A program made the translations under genes and the position numbers. 64,000 nt of DNA from positions 251,965,981 through 252,029,980 of the forward strand of contig NC_084480.1 in assembly GCF_030035675.1 (NCBI RefSeq), in the 5' to 3' direction. Under the pieces are notes generated by a model. It ran no database searches, was not told the origin of the DNA, and worked only from the letters and a program-made list of their open reading frames with translations. The DNA is from Rhineura floridana (lineage: Eukaryota > Chordata > Lepidosauria > Squamata > Rhineuridae). Within the stretch, counting starts at the first letter, position 1. Every line of letters starts with the position of its first letter. Shown in pieces: positions 33,731 to 46,000 of this stretch.

Positions 33731-34019
33731 TAAACCTGAATCCTGTTTCTGGTTTACGTATATCAGCAGCACAAACAGAAGCAAACAAAATCTATACATA
33801 TAAGCCCCAATCCAGATAGTGCAAGTTCCTGATGAAATCAATTTGGTTTAAGTTATTTATAACTTGCTTGTTCCACTAATTTCCACTGCATGTAGGCTCA
33901 ACCAACGTTCTCTGTTTCTGGTCCATATGTAATCCAGCCAGAAGTGTATTTACAATTTTATCTGTGTTCCAAAGCAAAAATAGCTCTAAGATCTGTTGTT
34001 TTTTTGAAAAGGTAAAGGA

Positions 34020-34735
34020 CTTCATTCATTCATTGGCGATCACTCATGGCTGAGTAAGATTGTCTTCTAAGATAACATCCCTTTCGCCCTGTACTCGTGC
34101 TTCTTCAAAGGCCATAGCACCTTTGATAATGACTGACTTCCAATTGGGACACTCATGGGCTAAAGCTTCCCAGGTCTCGATGCGCATGCTACATTTTTGT
34201 AGAATTGCTTTACGAACATCTTTAAACCTCTTTTGCTGTCCACCAATATTCCCTTTTCCATCCTTAAAGTTGGGAGTAAAGTAGGTGCTTTGGAAGACGG
34301 TGATCAGGCATTCGAACAACATGGCCAGTTCAGTGAAGTTGATGTTGAAGGATCATTGTTTCAACACTGGTAGTCTTTGCTTCTTCCAAAATGCTAACAT
34401 TAGTCCGTCTGTCTTCCCAAGTAATTTGCAGAATTTTCCTGAGGCAGCATTGGTGGAATCTTTCAAGAAGTTGAGAGTGGCATTTATAAATGGTCCATGT
34501 TTCACAGGTGTACAGTAAGGTTGGAAGTACAATGGCTTTGTAAATAAGCATTTTGGTCTCCCTGCGAATATTCCAGTCCTCGAACACTTTATGCTTCATT
34601 CGGGAGAATGAGGCACTCACAGAGCTCAGATGATGTTGAATTTCAACATCGATGTCAGCTTTTACAGAGAGATGGCTGCCAAGATGGGGAAAGTGATCAA
34701 TGTTCTCCAGCGTCACACCATTAAGCTCGATTGAT
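34020..34735 (-). mobile_element. Non-LTR retrotransposon reverse-transcriptase fragment
   Basis: Frames at 34330-34716 and 34044-34322 (- strand) encode FPHLGSHLSVKADIDVEIQH, KMLIYKAIVLPTLLYTCETW, LERFHQCCLRKILQITWEDR, then KRFKDVRKAILQKCS and ETWEALAHECPNWKSVI. This is the post-catalytic part of a LINE reverse transcriptase. The pattern differs from BovB, CR1 and L2, so the clade is uncertain. The two parts lie in different frames, so it is a dead copy. Confidence 0.75.
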
Positions 34736-34999
34736 GAGGGAGAGATAGAAAGGAAGGACGTTGGGGAAGGGTCAGTCTCCTGAAATCACTATAGAATTCT
34801 GCATACTTTCTGCAAGAGAAGGAATGCTGATTGTAAGTTGCAACTTGGCTGTCTAAGCTGTCATTCCATTGGACTAGAGCAGAGAAACAAATGATAGCAG
34901 GGCCACTTCCTGAAAGACTGGTGCCACTGAGCCTTCCATCTGTCCCTCTGCTGTCATCTTGCAGCAGCCATTGCATCAGACCACAGCAGAGAGAGGGAG

Positions 35000-36058
35000 A
35001 ATGGAACCAGGGAAACCATCATCTCTGCTGATAAGCCAGCTCCATCTGTCTCCTCCCTTCATCAACTGTCTCCTGGCAGCAGCCATTACATCAAGCTGCA
35101 GCAAAGAGAAGGGAAGTAAGGCCATTGTATCAGTTCTTCTAAACAGACCAGCAACTTTTGGTTCCTCCTCTCCTTGAACTGTATCCATTCCAGCTGGTCA
35201 TCATAATAACTTTGTAACTAAAAAATAGTGTTTGAGTTTGCTTGTTTTTTCATCCTGTCAAACCCCCTTTCCTTTTTTGTCATGTAGGGTTGCCAGGTAA
35301 CTGGTTTTCACCCATAGACTCTGGTTTGTTGGGGTCCTCTCTGGGTCTCTGGGTGAGTCACCTGAATCTCCAGACTCTTAGCTTTCATTTAATAAAAAAT
35401 TAAGTTTCTAGGTGGTCTGGTTCAAAAGATATAAACCAAAATGTCAGTTGCACCCCCCAAACTTCTGTTGGTACCAGCTGCTCTAATCCCTGCCCTTTCA
35501 GGTTTTTAGCCAATACATGAAGTCAGGGTTGTGACTGACAAGATCTGTTGACCCCTGGCAATACTTAAACCCCATTTCAAGTTCTGAGAACGGTTTCCTT
35601 TTCCTGCTTGTCTCACATCAGGAATTTAGTAAATATATAGGTTTTAGCAGCATAAAGAGTACTTTCTATGTACATGATTGGGACTTGCTTCTGAGTAAAC
35701 ATGCATAGGATTGCACTACAACAGAAGATCACAGCAGGATCTTGGTGGGCATACACAGTAAACAATTTTAGTTATAATTATAATAAAAGTGTGCATGCAG
35801 GTTTTTTAATTACTTGCAAAAACGGTATATTATACATTTTATCTTTCAATTAAATTTTTAACAAAAGTCTTAAAAAGTGTACATGCTGCAGTGTTATACC
35901 TTTCTAATTAGGGAGTCAAACAAGTTTAAATTTTACTGGACTGTTGAAGAGGGCAGTTTATTTGTCTTATTCATAACCTGTTTTGAAAACCTTCCCAGTA
36001 TGAAGTTTTTCTGGGAGTAAAGCTGCAATGCTAATTACACATGTTATTTATTGTTAAA
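35000..36058. other. Spacer with no recognised gene
   Basis: There is a GGGTTGCCAGGTAACTGG motif at about 35287 like the ends of palindromic MITEs, and a piece of the squamate short repeat near 35690. Nothing coding is supported. Confidence 0.4.
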
Positions 36059-36059
36059 C

Positions 36060-36575
36060 TTTTAAAAACAGGGCTGAAGCTCAGTGGCAGAGCACATGCT
36101 TTGCATGCAAACATCCAAAATTCAATCTCTGGATGAGACTATTGCCTGGAATCCTGGAGAGTCAATGCTAGTCCATGTTAGCAGTACTGAGCTAGATGGT
36201 ATCATAAGAACATAAGAACATAAGAAGAGCCTGCTGGATCAGGCCAGTGGCCCATCTAGTTCAGCATCCTGTTCTCACAGTGGCCAACCAGGTGCCTGGG
36301 GGAAGCCCACAAGCAGGACCCGAGTGCAAGAACAGTCTCCCCTCCTGAGGCTTCCGGCAACTGGTTTTCAGAAGCATGCTGCCTCTGACTAGGGTGGCAG
36401 AGCACAGCCATCATGGCTAGTAGCCATTGATAGCCCTGTCCTCCATGAATTTGTCTAATCTTCTTTTAAAGCCATCCAAGCTGGTGGCCATTACTGCATC
36501 TTGTGGGAGCAAATGGCCTGATTCAGTATAAGACAGATTCCTTTGTTCCTAAAAGAGGAAAGAGACCCAAGGGCC
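36060..36575 (+). repeat. tRNA SINE split by a nested repeat
   Basis: The SINE runs 36067-36202 (GAAGCTCAGTGGCAGAGCAC to GAGCTAGATGG) and resumes at about 36512 (GCCTGATTCAGTATAAGACA to TTCCTTTGTTCCT). Between them lies another squamate repeat: AACATAAGAAGAGCCTGCTG, GGCCCATCTAGTTCAGCATC, CACAGTGGCCAACCAGGTGC. The inner element is therefore younger. Confidence 0.75.
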
Positions 36576-36589
36576 ACACTGACTCTGAA

Positions 36590-37070
36590 ATTTATTTTTG
36601 TATTTTATTTACAACTTTTATATTCTGCTTTATTGTAAAAAACAAACAAACCTCAAAGCAGTTTATAGAAGAAATTAACACAATAGAAGTATTGGCCACA
36701 ACAGTTAAGGACAGGTATTTAAAAACATTCCAGATAATAAAACCAGCAATGAGTTAAAAACAGATAAAAAACTCAATAGCTTCTACATACCTGGGTAGGT
36801 TTGCCTAAACAAAAATGTTTTTAGCAGGTACCAAAATGAGTACAATGAAGCACCTGCCTAATGTAAATAGGCAGGGAGTTCCAAAGATACTGCCACACTA
36901 AAGGATCAATTTCTTACAAGAGCAGAACAAGTACTATGTGGAACCCGTAATATGGAAAGCACACCTTCAACTTGCCCCGATTTGACAACCAGTGCAGATT
37001 TCAGCAATTGTGCCGCAGCATTCTGCGCTAACTGTAGCCCCCAGGTCAGGTTGTGCTGCATGGGGATTTC
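36590..37070 (-). mobile_element. L2-like LINE 3' fragment
   Basis: TTTTATTTACAACTTTTATATTCTGC-like start, AAAGCAGTTTATAGAAG, then GGCAGGGAGTTCCAAAG and TTGACAACCAGTGCAG match the layout of the L2 copies at 15.5 and 55.3 kb. Decayed, no frame. Confidence 0.55.
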
Positions 37071-37739
37071 TGTGACTTGGCTGACTGGCTGCCAGCATTT
37101 TTTTAGTTTTGGTGAGGAACCCTGACTGGTTGTGGGATGCTGACTTTTCTGTCTTACTCACAGGGATCTTGTTGTGGTTGGTATGGTATTGCATTTAGGA
37201 AATAATCACTGTCTTTTGTTTTTATTTTTCTATTTCATTTAATTCTGACCTTACTCTCTTACATCCATAGAAGCAACAACAGTGGTTCCACATGGTCAGC
37301 TCAACCCTCTTAAACCTACTGATGATGAATCTTGTTATCTGCATGATAGTTTGTTTCTTGCCCAATAGTGGTAAAAGAGAATTCACATACTGGGAAGTGT
37401 GGCTTCAGTTGCTGTTGTTCCCAATCTACTGCCTGTGAAGGTAGACCAAACCATGTGTGTTTTCTCTCTGTCAATTATTACTCACTGGAATTGGGTTGGC
37501 TTTCAAAGTGAGTTTATAGCAGCCTGCAGAGTAGGCAGGAAAGAGTAGGGAATCTTCTTAACTCTTACTCATTTCTGAAACCTCTCTCTGCAGTGAAGGG
37601 TCAAATCTGTAAAGAAGTTTGGAGTAGCCACATTAAAAGGTAGGGGCAGGGCATTCCAGGCAGGGGATTGCCAACCCTGCTTTGATATGGATATCTTTGC
37701 AGAGGATCCCTAGTCAAGCCTTACCAACAGCAGAATCCA

Positions 37740-38225
37740 GAAGTAAGTCCTGTTGAGTTCTATGGGGCTCAGTCCCTTAGAAAGTGTGTTTAGAATTGCA
37801 GCCTTCAGGGCATCCATCTTTACTCCTGAGTGCTCCCATCTAACATCTCCACAACACTAGGCTAATTTCTTCCTTCAATGGCCTTCTGCTGAGTGGCTTG
37901 GCCTGAGGGCACTTAAACCTTTCCTGCCAGTAGGCTAGATTAAATGTTCCTTACCCAGGCTCTCTAAGCAGGTGAGAAGGAATGATCCCGACACTTCAGC
38001 TGGACCTGGAAAAGCCCTCATTTAGCTAAGATTTCTATTTTAATTTCCAATCAGAGAATTTTTTTTGTTTGCTTGGTATGCTCCAAGCAACTGTGGTTGA
38101 TGCTTAATGTATCATGCTTAATGACATCACTAGGACCCACCCTATTACAACACTAGGGCACATCCCCATACCATCACTAAGGGCCAACCCTGAAATCTCA
38201 GGGTTTGGGATGCTTCTGACCTGGC
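37740..38225 (+). repeat. Interspersed repeat family X, second copy
   Basis: This is the reverse complement of 885-1470 without the SINE. It starts near the squamate short repeat (AAGTAAGTCCTGTTGAGTTC) and ends at CTGACCTGGCAACCCTAG. The latter mirrors GGGGATTGCCAACCCTG at about 37665, so the element may have inverted ends and span about 37660-38225. Confidence 0.5.
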
Positions 38226-38229
38226 AACC

Positions 38230-39780
38230 CTAGTGTCATGTCTTTTAGTTGTAAGCCTCTCATATTATTGATCTTTGTAAGCTACTCTGGGAGCCTTTTT
38301 TGGTTGAAGCGTGTGGTTTAAATGCTTCAAGTAAATAATGCTGTATCCGCAAATACATACAGGTTATCAATGAATCATCTGTCTCCACGTGGGAGATTAC
38401 AGAAGGCCATAGAAGGAAGGCCTGTAACATAATTATGCCTCTTCTGTCAGGACCTCCTCAATGTATGTCCAGCACCAATCCTGACACAATGCAGATACTG
38501 ACACAGCACATACCTATGCAGACCACATCCAAGTTCCAAAGAATCACAGAACGCAATATGTTTGGCCATGGGGCATCAAAGATTGATCCATAAGGCAAAT
38601 GAGGAACTGCCAAGCCAACCTCATTCTGTCCTCAGGCAGCTGCCACCTGCCTGCCTTCAACAGGCCAGGGGGTGGCACTGTCTCTCAGCTTCCTTCTCCT
38701 TAGCCTCAGGGTTGCCCTGTAGAACTCAGCAGAGAGGATGGAGACAAAACTGGAATTAGTTGACTCATTTCACCCATTGTTGGCTTCCCTGCCTTCCATC
38801 CTTCTAGTCTCAATAGGCACCAACCACCACTCCCATGAGGTCTTCAGACTTGAAGTGGAGCGGGGATGTTCTAAAGTAGTTTGTGATATGAAGGGTTGCT
38901 GTCTTGGACACCCTATAACTGGGACAGAAAGTACAGGATATAAACATCTTCATAAACATAAGAGGAAAAAATGGTCTCGCTTCATTTTGAGCCTTTAATA
39001 ACACCTTGATCTACAAAATCATCAGCTGGAGATTTAAAGGCATGTAAATAGCCATCATCACTAGCTATTATCAACAGATCAAGCTTTTGATAAATGGCAG
39101 TGGAGCAACAGAGAAGTAAAACAAAAGTTGCTAATTAAAGGGGTTCAGTTGTTTGGGGGTGGGCTGGAATCTTCTGAATGAGCTTCAGCAACATTTTCTA
39201 TCTTCCTGGCCAATGGGTGTCTGCTGGCCGTTAGACATTATCCAATTTGTGCTACAGATTTGCACTAATGGAGATACCATAATCCGTGATACCATACATA
39301 TAGCCACCAGTTCATAACTATTTGTGAAGTAATATGCATATAATGCAGACTACTTCCCAACATGAAGCAGACAGCCAATAAGCTGCTTGTCCTGAAGACC
39401 TTGTATTGGCAAGGAGAATCCCAGAATGTTACAGTTAAAAAGAGCAAATAAAAACAATCATGGTACTTGGTCCACTGCAGAAAAGCAGGATCTATCATGG
39501 CCAGCCAGACCATAACAGATAAAACTGTGTAAGAATGAAGGCAAGACTGATTCCAAGTTAGAAGTTGCCATAAACAATGGGCATTCTGCAGTCAGTAAAA
39601 TGTAAGTAAACAACAGTTGCTTAACTGTTTTCCCCCCACTGATGAGTCCAAACATCCTAATCCCAATAGGCAAGGTTCATGTTTGTGTGGGTTACTCATT
39701 TTCTTACTCTCAGTGCCTGTGTAGGCTCTCCTTCCATATTCTATAATCCCATGGATTTCTGTGAGAGGCCAACGGATGGA
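38230..39780. other. TTR upstream region with no recognised gene
   Basis: No exon or clear repeat is recognised. It is the place to look for distal liver or choroid-plexus enhancers of TTR, but I cannot identify one by eye. Confidence 0.4.
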
Positions 39781-39803
39781 AGTACTACACAGCTGGACTG
39801 CTT

Positions 39804-39833
39804 ACTAAGTCAATAATCAGAATCAGCAGGTTT
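39804..39833 (+). promoter_or_regulatory. TTR: TTR proximal promoter block (FOXA/HNF3 and AP-1-like sites)
   Basis: ACTAAGTCAATAATCAGAAT followed by CAGCAGGTTT is, as I recall it, base for base the same as the mammalian TTR proximal promoter. There the strong HNF3 (FOXA) site and an overlapping AP-1-like site map. It lies about 50 bp upstream of the TATA box, as in mammals. The adjoining HNF4 region is less similar. Confidence 0.85.
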
Positions 39834-39882
39834 AAAGTCATATGGTCACCTGATAAGTAGCTTGTTTTGTAGTAAGGTGGAG

Positions 39883-39890
39883 TATAAAAA
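39883..39890 (+). promoter_or_regulatory. TTR: TTR TATA box
   Basis: TATAAAAA lies 63-70 bases before the ATG. A transcription start about 30 bases downstream would leave a 5'UTR of roughly 40 bases, as in other TTR genes. Confidence 0.85.
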
Positions 39891-39952
39891 CTCAAATCCC
39901 ACTGGCTTCTAGCTGCTGACAGGAGCTTGCTGACTGCTCACGCGTGCACACA

Positions 39953-40021
39953 ATGGCCTCCTCCTCTCTGCTTCTTATTTTCTTGGCTGCAATGGTGTAC
40001 ATTACTGAAGCTACACCACTA
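39953..40021 (+). CDS. TTR: TTR exon 1, signal peptide
   Basis: This exon has 23 codons in phase 0, ending ACA CCA CTA before GTAAGT. It encodes the signal peptide plus Thr-Pro-Leu of the mature protein. 69 coding bases is the usual size. Confidence 0.97.
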
Positions 40022-43000
40022 GTAAGTATTGCATTAGGGGGGAAAGTTGGATCTTCTCACAAAATTATAAAATCTGTACCATAGACAAATATGCTGAATC
40101 CTACCGTGAAATGCCCTTATCTTTTGATTGCTGCATCATTCACCAAGGGATTTTATGGGTTCTTTCATGTTGCTGAAGCACATTCTCTGTGAAGGAATAT
40201 ATATCAAATTGCTGGCAACTAGTAATTTAATCATATTGAAGAAATTAAAAGATTAAATTAAAAGATACTGACATAATGTCTATCTTAGGCAACATTCACA
40301 CCATACATTTATTCCACTTATTCCTGTTTAAACAGTCATAGCTTTCCCCAAAGAATCCTGGGAGTTGTTGTTTGTGAGGGGTGCTGAGAGTTGTTAAGAG
40401 ACTCCTATTCTCACAGAGCTACAATCTGCAGAGTAATTTAACAATCAATCCCTCTTTCCAGAGAACTCTGACAATTTTAACTCTGTGAGGGGAACAGAGC
40501 TCTCCTAACAACACTCAGCACCCTTAACAAACTACACTCCCCAGGATTCTTTGGGGAAGCCATGTTAATGTGGAATAATAGTGGAATAAATGTGTGGTGT
40601 GACCGTGGCCATGGTATAATGTATGCTCTCTAGTGCACAGAGAGAATTCTCTTAGGAGTTGCAGAAAACTTCACCTTTCAAGGAGATATCATTTCTTTGA
40701 GGAAAGTTACCCATAGATCCCAAAGTCTTTTAGTGCACAATGCAGAAAGTGGTAACTCTTGCCATTTACAGATGGAGAACTAGATACATTGCTTACGTTT
40801 GACATCATTTAAATATATATATATATAATAACCATTTTTATCTAGTACTATATCTTTAATATCTATGTCTTTAATAATATTATTTAGCAGAATTACACAT
40901 GGCTTATGTGGTAATATATAATGTTATTTCTTGTATATATTTTAAGTTGTTATCCCAGTATGTCTGTAGTTTGGGGCAATTTCAAAATATATTATCAGGA
41001 GAATAAAGACCCACACAAATTATTTTAATCAGTTTGATAAATATGCTATAAATATGCATATTTTTCTTTCTTTTCTTTTTGTAATTGGTAGAATTTTTAT
41101 TGAAATTTCATCTTCCTTTGTTTATGAACTTATATATGTATTTATTTTATAATAAAGTTAATAAAAAATAAAATAGCTCCCTGTTTGTGTTTCACATATG
41201 CATATTCTGAACATATTTAAAATCTTAAATTGCTACCACTTTTTGAGGAATTGACAGTGCAATCCTATCAATGCTTATCTTCTCAGGTCAGAAGTAAGTC
41301 CCACTGAGTTCAATGGGACTTGCTCTCAGGTAAGTGTACACAGGAGTTCTGTTCTATTTTATATTTCTATAGTTTTCACTATTTTGGGTAATTATTTAAA
41401 ACATTTAAGATGTTGATATATATGGCAAATGTTTCAACTCTAAAATATCTCAGTACAGTTTATGACAGTGGCAAATCTGTTAATTCTTTGCAGTTCATCT
41501 TCTTACTGTATAAAAGGAAATTCATTTTTACTTTTACTTACTGGAAGATGTGAAGTTTGATTCTGAATTATTAATAGTTAATAATTAAACATTAATGGTG
41601 TGACACTCAACTTCCTCTATCAACTTGAAGAACATTGTTTGTGTCAGATGAATATTCATTAACAAGACCCATGGAAAAGCTGCCTTTGGATCAGAGTAAA
41701 GTGGGGAGGAGGGGAAATGGGACTCTTTTTCAGCTCAAGAAATAAGAGAATAATCTATTTGTTAAAGGCAATGCCTGTACTGACCTATCATTTTATTTTG
41801 TTCTTGCTTTTAAATATCCTTAAGAGGCCATTTCTCAAAGCTGCATATGTGTCTATCTTTATATAAATGTCACTTGCAGTAAAAAGCTAAACTTCCCCCC
41901 CCCCCCCAAGACCCAGGAAGTGTCCAGGCAGCTGAATAATTTGTATTGTGCTCCTCATGCGCACAACATAGGCTATGAACTACAGATACACTGATAGATA
42001 TTTTTGCTTGCCATATCAAGGTTTCCCACGGCTCCATCGACTCCAAGTGCCCTCTTATGGTAAAAGTCCTGGATGCCGTACGAGGAAGCCCAGCTACCAG
42101 CCTAGAAGTCAAAGTGTCCAAAAAGGCTGAAGATGGGAACTGGAAGGAGTTTGCTAGTGGGTAAGTTGCCTGGCATGCAAAGTGTCTTGACAAGCAAGTC
42201 AGTCTTGCCAAGATGGCATCGCCAAACCATGCAAATCCACAAGACTGCCACCAACAAACCTGTTTCAAATCTCACTGTAATTTTCAACGGCTTATACAGA
42301 TTATATTTTCCCAGAGCAGCAGAAACAACTTTCCACCTTATCACTGTGGGGGCATAATCACCCTGTATCAGTAAAATAAACATGTGATGGGGGTGCCTAA
42401 TTGTTATATATCTACCATAGACTGTCTTCCTAGTTACGACTGGTACTGTGGTCCACATTTGAAAGTCACATATCCCTGCAACTATAAAGGCTAGATATTT
42501 GCTATCTTAAAAAGAAGAAAAACTAACATTTTTCAATAGGGGGATACATGTGGCGAAAGCAGGAGTGCAGTCATCCAGGGTCTCAGGGGGGTCTTAGATC
42601 CCTTACTTTTTTGGGAGCCAGGTCCTAGCAGGGTCCCTATGTCTCCAGCATCCTATGAGCCAATTAGCATGAAAGGGGAGCGTGTTGGTCACTGAGAAGA
42701 ATCTTCTAACTTGTTTCCTTGTCATTTTTTGCTGATTGGAGCCAATCAGAGTGAAAGGAGTTCCTACAACTTTCTAAAGAACAGTCAAATGGTGAAAGTA
42801 ATAGAGAAGCAGAAAGCAGTATTCAAGCCTGGCCAGATTATTCTATAATTCACTAATAGGCAAAAAAACCCCCACCCTTGTGGTTTAGGAACATACCTAT
42901 AGCCAAAACATATTTCTATCAAACTTTAAAAAGCAGGGAAATTGGGCAGCTATAGTGAATGCACCAGGGGAGCAGGAGACCTGACCTCTCTGAGATATTG

Positions 43001-46000
43001 TACTGCCCTACAAATTTGTCAAAATGCAAAGACAATTTGGGTTGGTCTTTCACAGTCCAATCCATTTCCTGTGTAGCTTGGAAGAATTTGGTAACATGTG
43101 CCTCTGAGCATATGGTGAGTGGTGGCAACACCTGCACTCAAGACTGCATCTCCAAAGATGGAGTATTAATTTTTTTGTATGTTTGTTGGTGTTGTTACTT
43201 TGCTTCTTTCCTATGTTACTACTGTTTCTACAGAAAGTCTAACTTAGAAAATTACATTTCTCTCATTATTCATTCTAGAAACCTGTGTCAAATTTATTTT
43301 TATTAATTTGAAAGCCTTTTTATTGGTCAATGTCATATGATGGTGAAGACACCCTTTTGTGTTTCAAACTCGAGGCTATGTTCTATTTCTAGCTTGGGCA
43401 CATTAACAGTTGAATCTGAAACTGCAGTTTGATGTAAAATCAGGCTGATTACAATATGTTGCTACTTAAGCAATGAATCTAGCTTTTGGAAAAAAACAAA
43501 CTTGGTCTGCCCAAGATGCATGTGTTCAGTCTGCTGTGCTTAACTACTCCACTTAAGGAAGGGTGGCAATGGTCAATTAAAAACATACAGCACACCACGA
43601 ACTTTACTAGATAAAATGGGGGATACTTGGCTCAGCAATACTACATGTGAGAAGGATCTTGGAATTGTCATTGATCACAAGCTGAATATGAGCCAACAGT
43701 ATGATGTGGCTGCAAAAAAGGCAAATGCTATATTAGGCTGCATTAACAGAAGTATAGTTTCCAAATCACGTGAAGTATTAGTTCCCTCTATTCAGCACTG
43801 GTTAGGCCTCATCTTGAGTACTGCGTCCAGTTCTGGTCTCTGCACTTCAAGAAGGATGTGGACAAACTGGAACAGGTTCAGAGGAGGGCAACAAGGATGA
43901 TCAGGGGACTGGAAACAAAGTCCTATGAGGAGAGACTGAAAGAACTGGGCATGTTTAGCCTAGAAAAGAGAAGACTGAGGGGAGATATCATGGCACTCTT
44001 CAAGTACATGAAAGGTTGTCACATAGAGGAGGGCCGGGATCTCTTCTCGATCGTCCCACAGTGCAGGACATGGAATAATGGGCTCAAGTTGCAGAAAGCC
44101 AGATTTTGACTGAACATCAGGGAAAACCTCCTATCTGTTAGAGCCATACGACAATGGAACCAGTTACCTAGAGAGGTAGTGGGCTCTCCGACACTGGAGG
44201 CATTCAAGAGGCAGCTGGACAGCCAACTGTTGGGAATGCTTTGATTTGGATTCCTGCATTGAGCAGGGGGTTGGACTTGATGGCCCTATAGGCCCCTTCC
44301 AACTACTATTCTATGATTCTATATTTCACCTCCCACTGTTTTATCTTGTGCAAACTGAGACACTCCTCATGTCCATTGGAGACTATTCTGCAGAATAGTC
44401 AGTGCCATTATTCCACAATTGTTTTTGGAGTTTGTTTAGTGTAAATTATGCAAAGTGTTGCTGTACTTCACATACTCACAGAAACAGAAGGAAATGAAAA
44501 TGATTTACTATAGGAAACTTCAATAAAATTGCAAAGTAAATCAAACATTTTTAAAGTGACTTTCTGAACTATATCAACTGCCTTAATATTGTTGCTTTCT
44601 CCTTGCTAAAACAAGATCTGCACAGCACATGTCTTGTTTCTGTTATTTGGGATGATTGCTTGTGTTGCCATGACTCACCATATGCTCAGAGGCACATGTT
44701 ACCAAGTTCTTCCAAGCTACACAGGAAGTGGATTGGACTGTGAAAGACCAACCCAAATTGTGTTTGCATTTTTACAAATTTGTAAGGTAGTGCAATATCT
44801 CAGAGAGGTCAGGTCAACTGTTCCCCTCGTGCATTCACTATAGCTGCCCAATTTCCCTGCATTTTAAAGTTTGATAGAAATCTTTTGGCTATAGGTATGT
44901 TCTTAAACCACAAGGTTTTTTTTGCCTATTAGTGAATTTCTCTGTTTTTAATCCAGGAGATGAGAAATGGGATCCTGTGCAAGTTTGCTCAGAATGGATT
45001 GATCATTTGCATGCTTATTGAGTACAATGGGATATCCTCCCATGCTTAGGATATGTGAAACTGACCATGGGCAGAAGAGGGAGAGGAAGAGGAAGGGCAG
45101 AGGGGAGGAGGGGGATGGGAGCAGATGGAAGGGGGAGGGGAGGAGGACTGCAGGTTTGATCATTTGCATACTTAGTTCAGGGGGGATTTACTCCCATGCA
45201 ATCATGCTTAGGAAAGGTGAAACTGACCACGGGGGAGGAGGAAAAGAGGGATGGAGGGCTGAAGTGGGCAGGGGAGGAGGAAGAAAGAAGAGGGGAGGGG
45301 AGGAGGAGAGGAGAGGAGAGGGGAATGAGGGAAAAGAGAGGGGGAAAGGAGAGAGGGGGAGGAGAGAGGAAAGGGGAAGGCAAGTCTGATCATTTGCTTG
45401 CTTATGAGTTCAATGGGATTTACTACTGTGCAATTATGCTTAGGATAGGTAAAACTGACCACGGGGGAGGAGAAGGGGAAGGGAGAGAGGGAAGGAGGAA
45501 GGGAGGGGAAGGGGGAGAGGAAGGAGGAGGAGGGGAATGTAAAGGGAGGGGAAGGGGGTAGGAGGGAGGACAGGAGGGCAGGTTTGATTATTTGCATGCT
45601 TTTTGAGTTCTGTATGATTTACTTCAGTACAATCATACTTAGGATAGGTGCAACTGACTTGTGGGAGGGGCAGGGAGGGAGGAGCAGGGGGAAGGGAGTA
45701 AGGGGGAGGGGAGAGGGGGGAGGGAGTGAGGGAGGGGAGATTGGGTGAGTGTGCACTGGGCAAAGGGAAAGCCCCTTTCCTTTCCAAAAGGAAAACATTG
45801 TGAACAGTATCATTGTTTTTCAGGCTTTCCCCCACCTTGTTGTAATCTTCCACACAAACTTAAATCAAAGCTGTCCCTGGCCACATCCACACCAGATCTT
45901 TATTTCACTTTAGACAGTCATGGCTTCCCCCAAAGAATCCTGGGAAGTGTAGTTTGTGAAGAGTTGCTGTGAGTTGCTAGGAGACTCCGATTTCCCTCAC

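Noticed and set aside
34044-34716. Host gene on the - strand
   Set aside because: The residues are a LINE reverse-transcriptase C-terminal pattern split over two frames.
40790-41175. LINE-1 3' end in TTR intron 1
   Set aside because: AT-rich sequence with AATAAA-like words but no protein motif. I cannot tell it from unique DNA.
45018-45853. Several 120-140 residue frames rich in Gly/Glu/Arg or Ser/Pro/Leu
   Set aside because: They come from the GGAGGGGA-type tracts of the tandem repeat, on both strands.
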